Below, one piece after another: positions 7,452 to 18,981 of a DNA stretch of 64,000 nt (position 1 is its first letter; every line of letters starts with the position of its first letter). The stretch lies in NCBI RefSeq assembly GCF_001278035.1, contig NZ_CP009452.1:1893501-1957500 (forward strand), given 5' to 3'. The translations under genes were made by a program, and so were the position numbers. The DNA comes from Sphingopyxis sp. 113P3 (lineage in GTDB: Bacteria; Pseudomonadota; Alphaproteobacteria; Sphingomonadales; Sphingomonadaceae). The notes below the pieces were generated by a model. It was not told the DNA's origin. It did no database searches and saw only the letters and a list, made by a program, of their open reading frames with translations.

Positions 7452-8317
7452 TGACGGTGAAAGGCGCCTCGCACCTGGCAGACGCAGCGGCAAGTTTTAA
7501 TCCGCTGCGTCCGCTCCTGACCCGCGTTGCGTATCGCATGCTCGGCTCGGTTGCGGATGCGGAAGATGTTGTGCAGGACGCCTTTCTCCGCTGGCTGGCT
7601 GCCGAGCGCGCAGAGGTGCGCGAACCTGCTGCCTTCTTGAGGCGCACGGTGACGCGGCTCTGTCTTGATCACCTGAAATCGGCGCGGCGCACCCGCGAAA
7701 CCTATATCGGTCCCTGGCTCCCCGACCCGCTCGTCGAGGAGGAAGAAGAGGATGATGTCACGCTACCTCTGATGCTTGCGCTCGAACGGCTCTCCCCCCT
7801 CGAGCGCGCAGCCTTTCTGCTGCACGACGTGTTCGGCGTCCCTTTCGACGAAGTGGCGGCGACGATCGGCCGCGATGCTTCCGCCGCGCGTCAGCTGGCC
7901 GCGCGTGCGCGCACGCACGTCCGCGAGGCGCGGCCGCGCTACAAGCTTGAAAAGGAGCGGGGCCTGGAAATCGCCAACGCATTCTTTCAAGCCTCGCGCA
8001 GCGGCGACATGCGAGCGCTCGGCAACCTCCTCGCAGCCGACGTCGGCCTGTGGTCCGATGGAGGCGGCAAGCGCCCCGCGGCGACCGAGCCGGTGCTCGG
8101 CTTCGACATCGTGATGAAGCTTCATCGAAGCCTCGCCGTGCTGTTCGGCAAATATGGTTCGACTCTCGTCCATACCGGGATGATCAATGGGCTGCCGGGC
8201 TTCGTCACCCGCGAAGCGGACGGCGAGCTTCAGACCACGGCGCTCGAGATCGAGGATGGCAAGATCACCGGCATCTATGTGATGCGCAACCCCGACAAGC
8301 TGCGTCACATGCACTGA
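7451..8317 (+). CDS. ECF41-type sigma factor with fused SnoaL-like regulatory domain
   Basis: A 288-residue ECF sigma factor. Region 2 is about residues 15-85 (SVADAEDVVQDAFLRW) and region 4 about 105-160 (LSPLERAAFLLHDVFGV). A SnoaL-like C-terminal extension follows, carrying the ECF41 hallmarks DGGGK (203-207) and NPDKL (280-284). In ECF41 proteins this extension tunes sigma activity in place of a membrane anti-sigma factor. An acidic run EEEEEDD (97-102) forms the linker between regions 2 and 4. The ATG overlaps the stop of the AhpD-like gene, so the pair is co-transcribed from the promoter at 6929-6955. Confidence 0.93.
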   Translation: MTVKGASHLADAAASFNPLRPLLTRVAYRMLGSVADAEDVVQDAFLRWLAAERAEVREPAAFLRRTVTRLCLDHLKSARRTRETYIGPWLPDPLVEEEEEDDVTLPLMLALERLSPLERAAFLLHDVFGVPFDEVAATIGRDASAARQLAARARTHVREARPRYKLEKERGLEIANAFFQASRSGDMRALGNLLAADVGLWSDGGGKRPAATEPVLGFDIVMKLHRSLAVLFGKYGSTLVHTGMINGLPGFVTREADGELQTTALEIEDGKITGIYVMRNPDKLRHMH

Positions 8318-8345
8318 CCCTCCGGTTCACCCGGCTCGCCTGCGC

Positions 8346-8951
8346 TCAAGGCAAGGCGGTGAGTTCAGCAACGCGGATCGCCTTCGAGGCGAGCATGGGC
8401 TCAAGTATGATGCCTATTCGGCGCGCGCGCGCCGAGTGCGCGGTGATGTTGTAGAGGCTGTTGGCGATAACGTCGGCGATCTGGACCCCGTCGCTCCGTC
8501 GGCTGTCGGCGAGCGAGGCGCGGCCCCAGCCTGCAAGACCTGCCTGGATCGTGTCGCGGACGCGCGCGAGGATCGCAGGGTCATAGCGGCCATCGTCGAT
8601 CACGACGTCGGTGCATACGCCGCCCGTTTCGGGCAGCCAGCGCGCGACCGCGGTGTCGAGGAGCGCGGCATAAAGTTCAAGGTCGGTCGGGGCCTGGCCG
8701 TTTGCCTTCGGGGCGAGCTTCGCGCTCTGGGCGACCGCGACCCAGGCGCGCCCGCCTGCGCGATCGAAAAGCTCGAGAAGATAGGCGCGCTCGGTCAGGC
8801 TTATGCGGCTTCCCTTGAGTTCGCCGCGAAGGCCGGTCACGGCGCGAAAGCGCGCGTGGATCGACGCTGCCGCCTCGGGGGTGAGCATCACCGCGGATAA
8901 GGTCATCGCTCCTGCGCTGAGCCCGCCCGATTCATCGCAATAGATCGTCAT
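8346..8951 (-). CDS. DUF3800 domain protein
   Basis: A 201-residue protein with the DUF3800 pattern: N-terminal strand with an acidic pair (YCDESGG, residues 4-10), a central IDDGRYDP segment, and a C-terminal QIADVIANSLYN helix. Acidic residues at these positions resemble an RNase H-like nuclease fold, but no activity has been shown for this protein and I make no functional claim. DUF3800 genes often occur in variable regions and near defence or mobile elements. No such partner is visible here. The gene lies downstream of a small exported-protein gene on the same strand. Confidence 0.7.
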   Translation of the reverse strand: MTIYCDESGGLSAGAMTLSAVMLTPEAAASIHARFRAVTGLRGELKGSRISLTERAYLLELFDRAGGRAWVAVAQSAKLAPKANGQAPTDLELYAALLDTAVARWLPETGGVCTDVVIDDGRYDPAILARVRDTIQAGLAGWGRASLADSRRSDGVQIADVIANSLYNITAHSARARRIGIILEPMLASKAIRVAELTALP

Positions 8952-8969
8952 GCGCCCAGCGTTGGCCGA

Positions 8970-9356
8970 TTATGCAGGGCAGGGGTAGCGCTTTTTCATC
9001 AGCGCGTCGAAGGCAGCGTAAATCGAGATCGATGGACGCCGGGGCGCGGGATAGCTGCGCAGATGCGCAAGCCATTGTTCAGGGGTGAGCGTGCCGGTTT
9101 CAGGCGGGCAGCTCGTCGTCTTGCGGCCCGCGCGGCGTTCCGCGTCGATCCGCGCCTTGTAGCGCTTTGCAGCGCCGATGACCTCACCCTTCAGCCGGCT
9201 CCCCTCAGGCGTCGCCATCGCGAGGGGCCCCAGGCGGAGGATGGCATCCGATCGTGCGAGAAATGCCGCAACGCTCATCTCGCCGGGCGCCATTGCGCAA
9301 AGCAGCATCCCGGCAAGGAGGGCAGGGCCGATGCGGGCGATGTCCCCCCGGATCAT
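8970..9356 (-). CDS. Small exported protein of unknown function
   Basis: A 128-residue protein with a hydrophobic N-terminus (residues 10-27, ending near AMAPG) that looks like a signal peptide or anchor. The mature part has two cysteines (SCPPETG and the C-terminal CPA). The ATG at 9356 is 16 bp after the ftsH stop. The longer open frame upstream lies inside ftsH antiparallel codons and is not used. I see no recognised domain. Position suggests expression from ftsH readthrough. Confidence 0.55.
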   Translation of the reverse strand: MIRGDIARIGPALLAGMLLCAMAPGEMSVAAFLARSDAILRLGPLAMATPEGSRLKGEVIGAAKRYKARIDAERRAGRKTTSCPPETGTLTPEQWLAHLRSYPAPRRPSISIYAAFDALMKKRYPCPA

Positions 9357-9372
9357 GCGGACGCGCTGTCGC

Positions 9373-11316
<1,944 letters not shown>

Positions 11317-11403
11317 GCGGAATCTTTCCAGATGGTCGCGAACGCCGCGACTCTTGGGCTCAAGATAGGAAGTTCAGGTTAAATGACAATGAGCCAATAT
11401 GTC

Positions 11404-12390
11404 TCAGACGCGGCCTTTTCGGCGGGGCGCGGCGGAAATGCGCCAGAAACCGGCGCCGGAACCCTTGCCCACATCGATCAGCAATTCGCCCACCATCGCG
11501 CGCCGCCCCGCGCGCATCGCCGCGATAAGGCCGCCAAGCGTCTCGCCGCGCAGGCGGATCTGCGGGTCGTTTGCGCGTAGGCGCCGCTCGACGATGCGGC
11601 GAAAAATTTCATCGGGATAGGCCTCGTCGCGGATCACCGACGGATCGTCGGCGTCGGGCCAGGCTGCCATCGCGGCCTCGACCGCCCAATCGAGCGCGGT
11701 GTCCGCGTCGCCCAGCCATTGCGCCGACCGCGATGCGGCCTGGGGGTCGAGAAATTCCTGCGATCGGAGCGCATGGCGGAGCCGTGCACGGTCGAAGCGC
11801 CGATCGGCGTTCGAGGGATCCTCGACGATCGGAAGATCGGCATCGAGCGCGAGCGCTGCCAGTTCGCTCCGCCGCCAATGGAGGAGCGGCCTCAGCACAG
11901 CGCCATTGGAGGCGCGTACGCCCGCCAGCCCGCCGACGCCGCTCGAGCGGTTGAGGCGCATGATCATCGTTTCGAGCTGATCATCGGCATGATGCGCGGT
12001 CAATATATGGTCGAGCGCCAGCGCCTCGCGCCATTGTTCGAGCAAGCGGTAGCGTTCACTTCGCGCCGCTGCCTGCAAGGAGCCGGCAATGGGGGTGGCG
12101 GGATGCAGGATCGCGTGCGGAATATGCTCGCGCGCGCAATAGCCCGCGACCATGCGCGCCTCGTCGGCGGACGCGTCGCGGAGCCTGTGATCCACCGTGG
12201 CTGCCGCGATCTGGCCTGGAAGCAGCGAGGCCATGAGCCACAAGAGCGCCATGCTGTCGGGTCCGCCCGACACGGCGACGCCGTATCTCTTGCCGTGCCA
12301 GTCCGGCCCCGCGAGTGCGGAAAGGTCCGCGGCGAAGCGCTCGACGCTGCCCGCGTCAGCAGCCCGCTTTTGCTTTTGCGGCAGCGGCAT
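11404..12390 (-). CDS. tilS: tRNA(Ile)-lysidine synthetase TilS
   Basis: A 328-residue N-type ATP pyrophosphatase that attaches lysine to C34 of the tRNA-Ile CAU anticodon so that it reads AUA. The PP-loop SGGPDS is at 41-46, and HHADDQLETMIMRLNRSSG and VEDPSN/DRRFDRARLRH are further family signatures. The ATG at 12390 gives a 35-nt overlap with cpoB. No other start in the frame fits the family N-terminus. The protein is on the short side for TilS because the C-terminal domain is reduced. Confidence 0.93.
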   Translation of the reverse strand: MPLPQKQKRAADAGSVERFAADLSALAGPDWHGKRYGVAVSGGPDSMALLWLMASLLPGQIAAATVDHRLRDASADEARMVAGYCAREHIPHAILHPATPIAGSLQAAARSERYRLLEQWREALALDHILTAHHADDQLETMIMRLNRSSGVGGLAGVRASNGAVLRPLLHWRRSELAALALDADLPIVEDPSNADRRFDRARLRHALRSQEFLDPQAASRSAQWLGDADTALDWAVEAAMAAWPDADDPSVIRDEAYPDEIFRRIVERRLRANDPQIRLRGETLGGLIAAMRAGRRAMVGELLIDVGKGSGAGFWRISAAPRRKGRV

Positions 12391-13282
12391 CGTCGCGGAC
12401 GTCCTTCGGCGCCTTGTCCCCATAGACTTCATCAAGCTCGCGAAATGCCTTGCAGGCGTCGCTCTTGCGGCCGAGCTTGGTGAGCGCAACTCCCATGTAC
12501 ATGAGACTATGCGGCGCGCGCGGGCCGCTCGGCTGGGCCTTGTAATTATTGTAGAAGGCGACCGCAGCAAGGCTCGGTTTGCCCTCGTCGAGATAGGCGC
12601 GCCCGAGGAGGTTCTGCGCATAGCTTGCATAGCTGTTCTTCGGCCATTTCTCGGCCACCTGCTTCAGTTGCGCCTGCGCCTCGGGGTAGAGCTTCGCCTC
12701 CCATAGGCGGTAGCCATAGGTGTAGGCGTCAGCCACCTCATTGCCCGTTGCGGGAATCTCGACCTTCTTCACGAGCGCAAGCCGCGCCGGGTCGCCGCCG
12801 CTGGCCGCGGGCTTTTCCTCAGGCTTTTTGGAAGGAGCGGGCGCAGCCGCCGCACTCGCCGTTGGCCGTACTGCCGGCGCGAGGCTCGCCGTTGCGGTTT
12901 CCGCGGGCGATGCGAAGCGCTTTTCCATTTCGGCCTTGTAGGCGGCGAACTGCTTTTCCAGTTCGCGCAGCTGATAGGCATTCTGCTCGGTCTGGCCGGT
13001 CAGCGTCTGGAGCTGCGCTTCCAGCGCATCGACGCGCGCGGTGAGGTCGATCACCGGCGCGGTGCTCTTCACCCGTTCCCCGGGCGTCTTGTCGGGCGCG
13101 ATCTCGCCTTCGAAGAAGGCCGGGCTGCCGCCGGGAAAGACAGTGCGCTGGACCGCGCGCATTTCTTTCTCCAGCCGCTCGACGCGCTTGTCGATGGCTC
13201 CGTCCTGCGCTGAGGCAGCCGGCGCCATCATGGTCAGAGCGGCGCTCGCCGCGCCGAAATACAGGATGTTTCGCATCTTCAT
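12356..13282 (-). CDS. cpoB: Cell division coordinator CpoB (YbgF-like)
   Basis: A 308-residue periplasmic protein. The signal peptide (MKMRNILYFGAASAALTMMA) is cleaved near ASAQ. Coiled-coil regions follow (RVERLEKEM; ALEAQLQTLTGQTEQNAYQL). An Ala/Pro linker leads to C-terminal TPR repeats (DAYTYGYRLWEAKLYPEAQ onward) that bind TolA and coordinate PBP1B with outer-membrane constriction. It ends with KAKAGC. The ATG at 13282 was preferred to a GTG 18 nt upstream because it opens directly into the signal peptide. It overlaps tilS. Confidence 0.9.
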   Translation of the reverse strand: MKMRNILYFGAASAALTMMAPAASAQDGAIDKRVERLEKEMRAVQRTVFPGGSPAFFEGEIAPDKTPGERVKSTAPVIDLTARVDALEAQLQTLTGQTEQNAYQLRELEKQFAAYKAEMEKRFASPAETATASLAPAVRPTASAAAAPAPSKKPEEKPAASGGDPARLALVKKVEIPATGNEVADAYTYGYRLWEAKLYPEAQAQLKQVAEKWPKNSYASYAQNLLGRAYLDEGKPSLAAVAFYNNYKAQPSGPRAPHSLMYMGVALTKLGRKSDACKAFRELDEVYGDKAPKDVRDDAAAAKAKAGC

Positions 13283-13398
13283 CTTTCGATCAGCCCCCAC
13301 AGGTTAACCATTTTTGCCATCCATAACGCGGCAAGGGACGGCCGCGCAAACCTATTTCGGTGCACGGCGGTGCTCGCCGGGGCGGGTAGCGCTGCGTG

Positions 13399-14247
13399 TC
13401 AGCGCGTGGCAGCGGGGGCGGCGGGGGCGCCGCCGCTGCTTCCTTCGGCGCGCGCAATGAGGTCCGCGGGCTTCAACGAGACGCCCTTGACCAGCGTATC
13501 GGCAGGACCGATGGCCCCGACATCGCGGCCGCCCACGGTCACCTTGAGCGCCTGCGGTATGCTGGTGCGCAGCGTGAACTGCTCGATATAGGCGGGCGGA
13601 ACCTGATAAACCTCGCCCGGGTCGAGCGTGCGCCAATTTTCAGTCTTGCCGGTCGCATCGTCGAAACCGATCCAGACTTCCGACAGGCCAGTGAGCACGA
13701 CGGGGGCATCCTGCGCAACCTGCGCCGTGCCCGCAGCGCCTGCTGTCGTCGCTGCGGGCGCATCGGCTGCGGGGGCTTCCGAGGCATCGGCGTCAGCATT
13801 TTGCGCCGCAATGAGCGCCTCGTCGGGTTCGACCGAGAGGAAACGCCAGACGCCATAGGCCGATGCGAGGAGCGCAGTGATGATCACCAGCGTCCAGGTC
13901 AGCCGCGCCGTGGGAAGGCGCGCAGGATCCGTCGGCTCATAGGCCTCATAGGCAGGGCGGGCTGCATATTCGTCTTCCTCGAGTTCGCGGCGCACGGCGG
14001 CGCCGATCTCGGCTTCGGGAAGATCAACCGCGCGGGCATAGGCGCGGGCAAAACCGGTGACGTAGGTGCGGCCCGGAAGACCGGAAAAATCGGATTTCTC
14101 AATCGCCTCCAGATGGCGCTGGGTAATCCGCGTCCGGGTCGCGATGTCGGCGAGCGAAAGTCCCGCCGCCTCACGCGCCAGCCGGAGCCGGTCGCCGGTG
14201 CGCGTAATCGCCAGTTCGCCCTGCTCGGCGACCTCTTCGTCTGCCAT
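13399..14247 (-). CDS. RodZ-like helix-turn-helix membrane protein (DUF4115)
   Basis: A 282-residue protein with an N-terminal xenobiotic-response-type HTH (GDRLRLAREAAGLSLADIA; TRITQRHLEAIEKSDFSGLP), one membrane helix (LTWTLVIITALLASAYGVW, about 118-136), an Ala-rich linker, and a C-terminal DUF4115 beta domain. This is the RodZ architecture, in which the HTH binds MreB and the periplasmic part supports rod morphogenesis. Start ATG 14247 has a good ribosome site (GGAGACAGTA). Whether it acts as true RodZ is inferred from domain order only. Confidence 0.85.
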   Translation of the reverse strand: MADEEVAEQGELAITRTGDRLRLAREAAGLSLADIATRTRITQRHLEAIEKSDFSGLPGRTYVTGFARAYARAVDLPEAEIGAAVRRELEEDEYAARPAYEAYEPTDPARLPTARLTWTLVIITALLASAYGVWRFLSVEPDEALIAAQNADADASEAPAADAPAATTAGAAGTAQVAQDAPVVLTGLSEVWIGFDDATGKTENWRTLDPGEVYQVPPAYIEQFTLRTSIPQALKVTVGGRDVGAIGPADTLVKGVSLKPADLIARAEGSSGGAPAAPAATR

Positions 14248-14392
14248 TACTGTCTCCGTGCCAGCCGTTTGCGACCCCATGTCGGCCGTGTCGGGGCACG
14301 TTCTCGCATCGACAATGCCGCAAAGTCAAATGAAGTTCGGCAAATAGCTCGCCGAAATGACATGCGCTTGGCGCGATCGGCCGCGAAGGCCG

Positions 14393-15694
14393 TCAGAGCA
14401 CATATTTGCTAAGGTCGGTATCGCCCACGACATCGGCAAGCTGGCGGTCGACATAGGCGGCATCGACCGTCAGCGTCGCGCCCGCCATATCCTCGGCATT
14501 GAAGCTTACTTCCTCGACAAGCCGTTCCATGATCGTCTGGAGGCGGCGGGCGCCGATATTCTCGACCTTCTCATTGACCTCGGCGGCGAGTTTCGCAACG
14601 CGGGCGATCGCGTCGTCGGTAAAGGAGAGCGTCACGCCTTCGGTGCCGATGAGCGCGGCATATTGCTCGGGCAGCCCCGCCTTTGTCTCGGAGAGAATGC
14701 GCACGAAATCAGCTTCGCTGAGCGCGCCGAGTTCGACGCGGATCGGCAGACGGCCCTGGAGTTCGGGCAAGAGGTCGGAGGGCTTCGCGACGTGGAAGGC
14801 GCCCGAGGCGATAAAGAGGACATGGTCGGTCTTCATCGGGCCATATTTGGTCGCGACCGTCGTGCCCTCGATGAGCGGCAAGAGGTCGCGCTGCACGCCC
14901 TCGCGGCTGATCGAGCCGCCGCGCACGTCGCTGACGGCGATCTTGTCGATCTCATCGAGGAAAACGATCCCGTTCGCCTCGGCGTCGGCGAGGGCGACGC
15001 GCGCGACATCATCCTGGTCGAGGCGCTTGTCCTGCTCCTCCTCGATCAGCCGCGTGGCGGCATCGATGACCTTCAATTTGCGGCGCTTCTTCGGCGGCCC
15101 GCCCATGGCCTTGCCGAGCATGTCGGACAGGTTGATCATGCTCATCTGCCCGGGCTGACCGGGAAGTTCGAACGTCATGCCGGGTGTGTCGGCCACCTCG
15201 ATCTCGACTTCGCTCTCGTCGAGATGCCCTTCGCGAATGCGCTGGCGGAAACTCTGGCGTGTCGCCTCGCTCGCACCCTTGCCGGTCAACGCATCGAGCA
15301 ATCGTTCCATCGCGGCTTCTTCGGCGGCGGCGCGCACCGCTTCGCGGCGCCGCTCCTTTTCGAGCCGCACGGCTTCCTCGACGAGATCGCGCGCGATCTG
15401 CTCGACATCGCGGCCGACATAGCCAACCTCGGTGAACTTCGTCGCCTCGACCTTGATGAAGGGGGCGTCGGCGAGCTTGGCGAGGCGGCGCGAAATCTCG
15501 GTCTTGCCGCAGCCGGTGGGCCCGATCATCAGGATATTCTTGGGGCTGACCTCGTCGCGCAGGTCAGGCGCGAGCTGCTGACGGCGCCAGCGATTGCGCA
15601 GCGCGACCGCGACCGCGCGCTTGGCGGCATCCTGGCCGATGATATGCGTGTCCAATGCGGCGACGATCGCCTTCGGCGTCAATTCCTTGTTCAT
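14393..15694 (-). CDS. hslU: ATP-dependent protease ATPase subunit HslU
   Basis: A 433-residue AAA+ unfoldase of the HslUV (ClpYQ) protease. Walker [10 protein letters not shown] is at 58-66. The family N-terminus [17 protein letters not shown] and the C-terminal DLSKYVL tail, which docks into HslV, are intact. Walker B ([13 protein letters not shown]) and the sensor follow. It lies 6 bp downstream of hslV on the same strand, so the two are co-transcribed. Confidence 0.97.
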   Translation of the reverse strand: MNKELTPKAIVAALDTHIIGQDAAKRAVAVALRNRWRRQQLAPDLRDEVSPKNILMIGPTGCGKTEISRRLAKLADAPFIKVEATKFTEVGYVGRDVEQIARDLVEEAVRLEKERRREAVRAAAEEAAMERLLDALTGKGASEATRQSFRQRIREGHLDESEVEIEVADTPGMTFELPGQPGQMSMINLSDMLGKAMGGPPKKRRKLKVIDAATRLIEEEQDKRLDQDDVARVALADAEANGIVFLDEIDKIAVSDVRGGSISREGVQRDLLPLIEGTTVATKYGPMKTDHVLFIASGAFHVAKPSDLLPELQGRLPIRVELGALSEADFVRILSETKAGLPEQYAALIGTEGVTLSFTDDAIARVAKLAAEVNEKVENIGARRLQTIMERLVEEVSFNAEDMAGATLTVDAAYVDRQLADVVGDTDLSKYVL

Positions 15695-15700
15695 GTTCGC

Positions 15701-16267
15701 TTATGCCTGGATTTCGATGATTTCCTGGGTGAACTGGTCGTTGGTATAGACGCAGATATCGGCTGCGACTTCCATCGCCTTTCGGGCCAGGATTTCGGGA
15801 TCTTTTTCATAGTCGGCAAGCGCGCGGGCGGCCGAGAGCGCAAAATTGCCGCCCGATCCGATTGCCGCGATGCCGCCCTTGGGTTCGAGCACGTCGCCAT
15901 TGCCGGTGATCACCAGCGTCACTTCCTTGTCGGCGACGATCATCATCGCCTCGAGGTTGCGCAGATATTTGTCGGTGCGCCAGTCCTTCGCAAGTTCGAC
16001 CGCGGCGCGAAGCAATTGCCCATTATGGCGCTCAAGCTTGGCCTCCAATCGTTCGAACAGCGTGAAGGCGTCGGCGGTGGCCCCGGCAAAGCCGCCGATG
16101 ACGCTGCCGTCGTGAAGGCGGCGCACCTTTCTCGCATTGGGCTTCATCACCGTCTGGCCCATCGACACCTGGCCATCGCCGATGATGACGACCTTGTTCG
16201 CCGTGCGGGCGGAAAGAATGGTGGTTCCGTGCCAGGGCGCGGCACGGTGCGCGGTCGGTTCGCTCAT
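15701..16267 (-). CDS. hslV: ATP-dependent protease peptidase subunit HslV
   Basis: A 188-residue proteasome-like threonine protease. The catalytic Thr is T15 in HGTTILSAR, exposed after removal of a 14-residue propeptide. The conserved [13 protein letters not shown] and [15 protein letters not shown] segments follow. The ATG at 16267 starts the propeptide, and the upstream in-frame extension lacks homology. The gene is divergent from the MBL hydrolase gene. Confidence 0.96.
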   Translation of the reverse strand: MSEPTAHRAAPWHGTTILSARTANKVVIIGDGQVSMGQTVMKPNARKVRRLHDGSVIGGFAGATADAFTLFERLEAKLERHNGQLLRAAVELAKDWRTDKYLRNLEAMMIVADKEVTLVITGNGDVLEPKGGIAAIGSGGNFALSAARALADYEKDPEILARKAMEVAADICVYTNDQFTQEIIEIQA

Positions 16268-16358
16268 GGCCCGCGATATGGGAGATGCGCAGCGGGGCTG
16301 CAAGGGGAGGGGAATGCCGGCCTTGCCATCGCGCCGACTTTTCCCCACATCACGCGCC

Positions 16359-17021
16359 ATGAACGCTCCCAATCCGCCGCTCCGCGCCGCCGTCGTACCC
16401 GTCACGGCCTTTCAGCAGAATTGCACCCTGCTTTGGTGCACCGAGACAAACAAGGCGGCCTTCGTCGACCCGGGCGGCGACCTCGACAAGCTCAAGGATG
16501 CGGTGCGCCAGACAGGCGTCGAGATCGAGAAGATCCTCATCACCCATGGCCACATGGACCATTGCGGGCAGGCGGGCGTGCTCGCAAGGGAACTCGGCGT
16601 ACCGGTCGAGGGGCCGCACGAGGACGACCGCTTCTGGATCGAGCGGCTGGGCGAAGACGGCGCGCGCTTCGGCATGTCGGGCGAGCCGTTCGAGCCTGAC
16701 CGCTGGCTCGTCGATGGCGATAGCGTGACCGTCGGCAATCTGACGATCGACGTGATTCACACCCCGGGGCACACGCCGGGGCACGTCGTCTTCTATCATC
16801 GCCCCTCAAAGCTCGCGATCGTCGGAGACGTCCTCTTTCAGGGCTCGATCGGCCGCACCGATTTCCCGCGCGGCGACCACCGGCAGTTGATCGATTCGAT
16901 CACGCAAAAGCTCTGGCCGCTCGGCGACGACACGGTTTTTCTGCCCGGACACGGTCCGCACAGCAATTTTGCGCAGGAACGGCGAACGAATCCCTTCGTG
17001 GGCGATGCGGCGCTCAGCTAG
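16359..17021 (+). CDS. MBL-fold metallohydrolase (glyoxalase II-like)
   Basis: A 220-residue metallo-beta-lactamase-fold hydrolase with the binuclear zinc motif THGHMDH (residues 62-68), a second His in [13 protein letters not shown] and Asp in [17 protein letters not shown]. It belongs to the YcbL/glyoxalase-II-like branch that hydrolyses glutathione thioesters. The exact substrate is not determinable. The start at 16359 follows the short divergent region shared with hslV. The gene converges on the MAPEG gene with a 1-bp gap. Confidence 0.85.
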   Translation: MNAPNPPLRAAVVPVTAFQQNCTLLWCTETNKAAFVDPGGDLDKLKDAVRQTGVEIEKILITHGHMDHCGQAGVLARELGVPVEGPHEDDRFWIERLGEDGARFGMSGEPFEPDRWLVDGDSVTVGNLTIDVIHTPGHTPGHVVFYHRPSKLAIVGDVLFQGSIGRTDFPRGDHRQLIDSITQKLWPLGDDTVFLPGHGPHSNFAQERRTNPFVGDAALS

Positions 17022-17022
17022 C

Positions 17023-17463
17023 TTAGTCGGGCGCGACCGTTTCGGTTTCTGCAACCTCGGTCGCCATGATCGTGGTCGGGGTCATAGAGACCGCGACGAG
17101 CGCCGTGATCGCGAGCCCGAGCTGGGTGAGCATGGTGATGATCGCCCCCGCCATGCGGCCCCACATCATGCCGTCCATCCCGAGGGCGTGAAGAATGCGT
17201 CCAACGAGGTAGAGCGCGCCCGTGGCCCAGAGCCAGATCGACGAGCCGAGCCCGAGCTCAACGAGAATCAGGAGGATCAGCACGAAGGCGGTATTTTCGA
17301 TATAATTGCTGTGCGCGCGCATCCGGCGGATCACCGCCTCGTTGCCGCCGTCGCCCACGAAGATATTCTCCTTCGCGCGCATCCGTCCGACACGCATCGC
17401 GAGCCAGATGTTGAGCAGCGCCGCCCCCGCGGCGATCGTCAGGCTGATCGGCAACATCGTCAT
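17023..17463 (-). CDS. MAPEG family membrane protein
   Basis: A 146-residue MAPEG-family protein (related to microsomal glutathione transferase) with four membrane helices. Family residues are NEAVIRRMRAHSNYIENTAF, with the glutathione-contacting Arg/Asn/Glu pattern, and YLVGRILHALGM. The ATG at 17463 is 9 nt from AGGAGG. A second ATG at 17469 is only 3 nt away and less likely. The neighbouring MBL hydrolase could act on glutathione conjugates too, but the two genes are convergent, so the link is weak. Confidence 0.85.
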   Translation of the reverse strand: MTMLPISLTIAAGAALLNIWLAMRVGRMRAKENIFVGDGGNEAVIRRMRAHSNYIENTAFVLILLILVELGLGSSIWLWATGALYLVGRILHALGMDGMMWGRMAGAIITMLTQLGLAITALVAVSMTPTTIMATEVAETETVAPD

Positions 17464-17748
17464 CGGCATTCCCCTCCTCTGAATCTTGCGTATGATGTGG
17501 CATTGTCGCGCTTCGCGGGCAAGCATTCCTGAGGGCTTGCCTTTGCGGGCAAAAACGCTATAGCCGCGCCCGATCCGGCACCCGACACCATCAGGCGTTG
17601 AGGCACCTTCCGGCGGAAGATTTTCCTGTCCTTTCTGGAGCGGGAACAGCCTTCGGCACGGCGGGCGGGCCAGTCGTTTCCGGCAACGGGACCGACAAAT
17701 CCGGGTTTGCCGATTCGTACCGAACAGTTTGAGATTACAGGATATATC

Positions 17749-17925
17749 ATGGCCGTCCCCAAGCGAAAAACATCGCCCTCGAAGCGCGGCATGCGTCGCA
17801 GCCACGACAGCCTGAAGGTCGAAGCCTTCCAGGAATGCCCGAACTGCGGCGAGCTGAAGCGTCCGCACAACCTCTGCAACGCCTGTGGCCATTATAACGG
17901 CCGCGAAGTGGTGGCCGGCGCTTAA
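17749..17925 (+). CDS. rpmF: 50S ribosomal protein L32
   Basis: A 58-residue bL32 protein: basic N-terminus [20 protein letters not shown] and a four-Cys zinc ribbon (CPNCGE ... [13 protein letters not shown]). It begins the rpmF-plsX-fabH cluster that couples ribosome and lipid synthesis genes in many bacteria. The start follows a 279-bp gap after the divergent MAPEG gene, which must hold its promoter. I see no clear -35/-10 pair there. Confidence 0.97.
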   Translation: MAVPKRKTSPSKRGMRRSHDSLKVEAFQECPNCGELKRPHNLCNACGHYNGREVVAGA

Positions 17926-17946
17926 GCCAAGCCGGAGACTGTCCCG

Positions 17947-18981
17947 ATGAGCCTGACACCGCGAATCGCGATTGATGCGATGGGCGGTGACGTCGGCGTC
18001 CGCGTCATGTGCGCGGGCGCGGCGATGGCGCGTCATCAGCACGACGGTCTCCGCTTCCTGCTGGTGGGCGACGAGACGCGGATCAAGGCTGCGCTTGAAA
18101 ACCATCCCAATCTGCGGGCTGCCTCGGAGATCATCCACACCGACAAGGTCGTCTCGGGCGAGGACAAGCCGAGCCAGGCGCTGCGCAACGGTCGCGGCAG
18201 CTCGATGGGGCTCGCGATCGACGCGGTGAAGCGCGGCGACGCCGGGGGCGCGGTATCGGCAGGGAACACCGGTGCGCTGATGGCGATGGCGAAGCTTGCG
18301 CTGCGTACCATGCCGGGAATTGATCGGCCCGCCCTGGCCGCTTTGCTCCCATCGCTTGGCGACAATGACGTCGTGATGCTCGATCTTGGCGCCAATACCG
18401 AATGCGATGCGACGAACCTCGTCCAGTTCGCCGTCATGGGCGCCGCCTATGCGCGCACCGCCATGGGGCTCGAACGCCCGCGCGTCGCGCTCCTCAACAT
18501 CGGGACCGAGGAGCTGAAGGGAACCGACGAGATTCGCGATGCGGCGGCCATGCTGCGCGGCGCTGAGCATCTGCCGATGGAATTCACCGGCTTCATCGAG
18601 GGCGACAAATTGTCGCGCGGCCATGTCGATGTCGTCGTTCATGACGGCTTTTCAGGCAATATCGCGCTGAAGACGATCGAGGGGACCGCGCGTTTCGTCA
18701 CCGACCTCCTGCGCCGCGCCTTTACTTCCTCGGTGCGCTCGAAGATCGGCTTTCTCATCTCGCGCCCGGCGACCGAACTGCTGCGCCATCATCTCGATCC
18801 CAATAATCATAATGGCGCTGTGTTCCTCGGCCTCAACGGCGTCGTGCTCAAGAGCCACGGCAGCGCGGATGCGAAGGGCGTTGCCAATGCGGTGCATCTG
18901 TGCGCCGAACTCATCGAGAAGGACATCACGCGTCAAGTGACCGACGATCTGGCCAATTTCCGCGGGAGCGCTGCGGCATGA
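17947..18981 (+). CDS. plsX: Phosphate acyltransferase PlsX
   Basis: A 344-residue enzyme that makes acyl-phosphate from acyl-ACP for phospholipid synthesis. The N-terminus [12 protein letters not shown] and the [12 protein letters not shown] block are diagnostic. It is 21 bp after rpmF and overlaps fabH by ATGA, so it is part of the same operon. Confidence 0.97.
   Translation: MSLTPRIAIDAMGGDVGVRVMCAGAAMARHQHDGLRFLLVGDETRIKAALENHPNLRAASEIIHTDKVVSGEDKPSQALRNGRGSSMGLAIDAVKRGDAGGAVSAGNTGALMAMAKLALRTMPGIDRPALAALLPSLGDNDVVMLDLGANTECDATNLVQFAVMGAAYARTAMGLERPRVALLNIGTEELKGTDEIRDAAAMLRGAEHLPMEFTGFIEGDKLSRGHVDVVVHDGFSGNIALKTIEGTARFVTDLLRRAFTSSVRSKIGFLISRPATELLRHHLDPNNHNGAVFLGLNGVVLKSHGSADAKGVANAVHLCAELIEKDITRQVTDDLANFRGSAAA

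Noticed and set aside
14357..16699. 780-residue open frame on the + strand antisense to hslU and hslV
   Set aside because: It is a shadow of the high-GC codon structure of hslUV; both proteins are fully conserved on the minus strand and the + frame has no family motifs.
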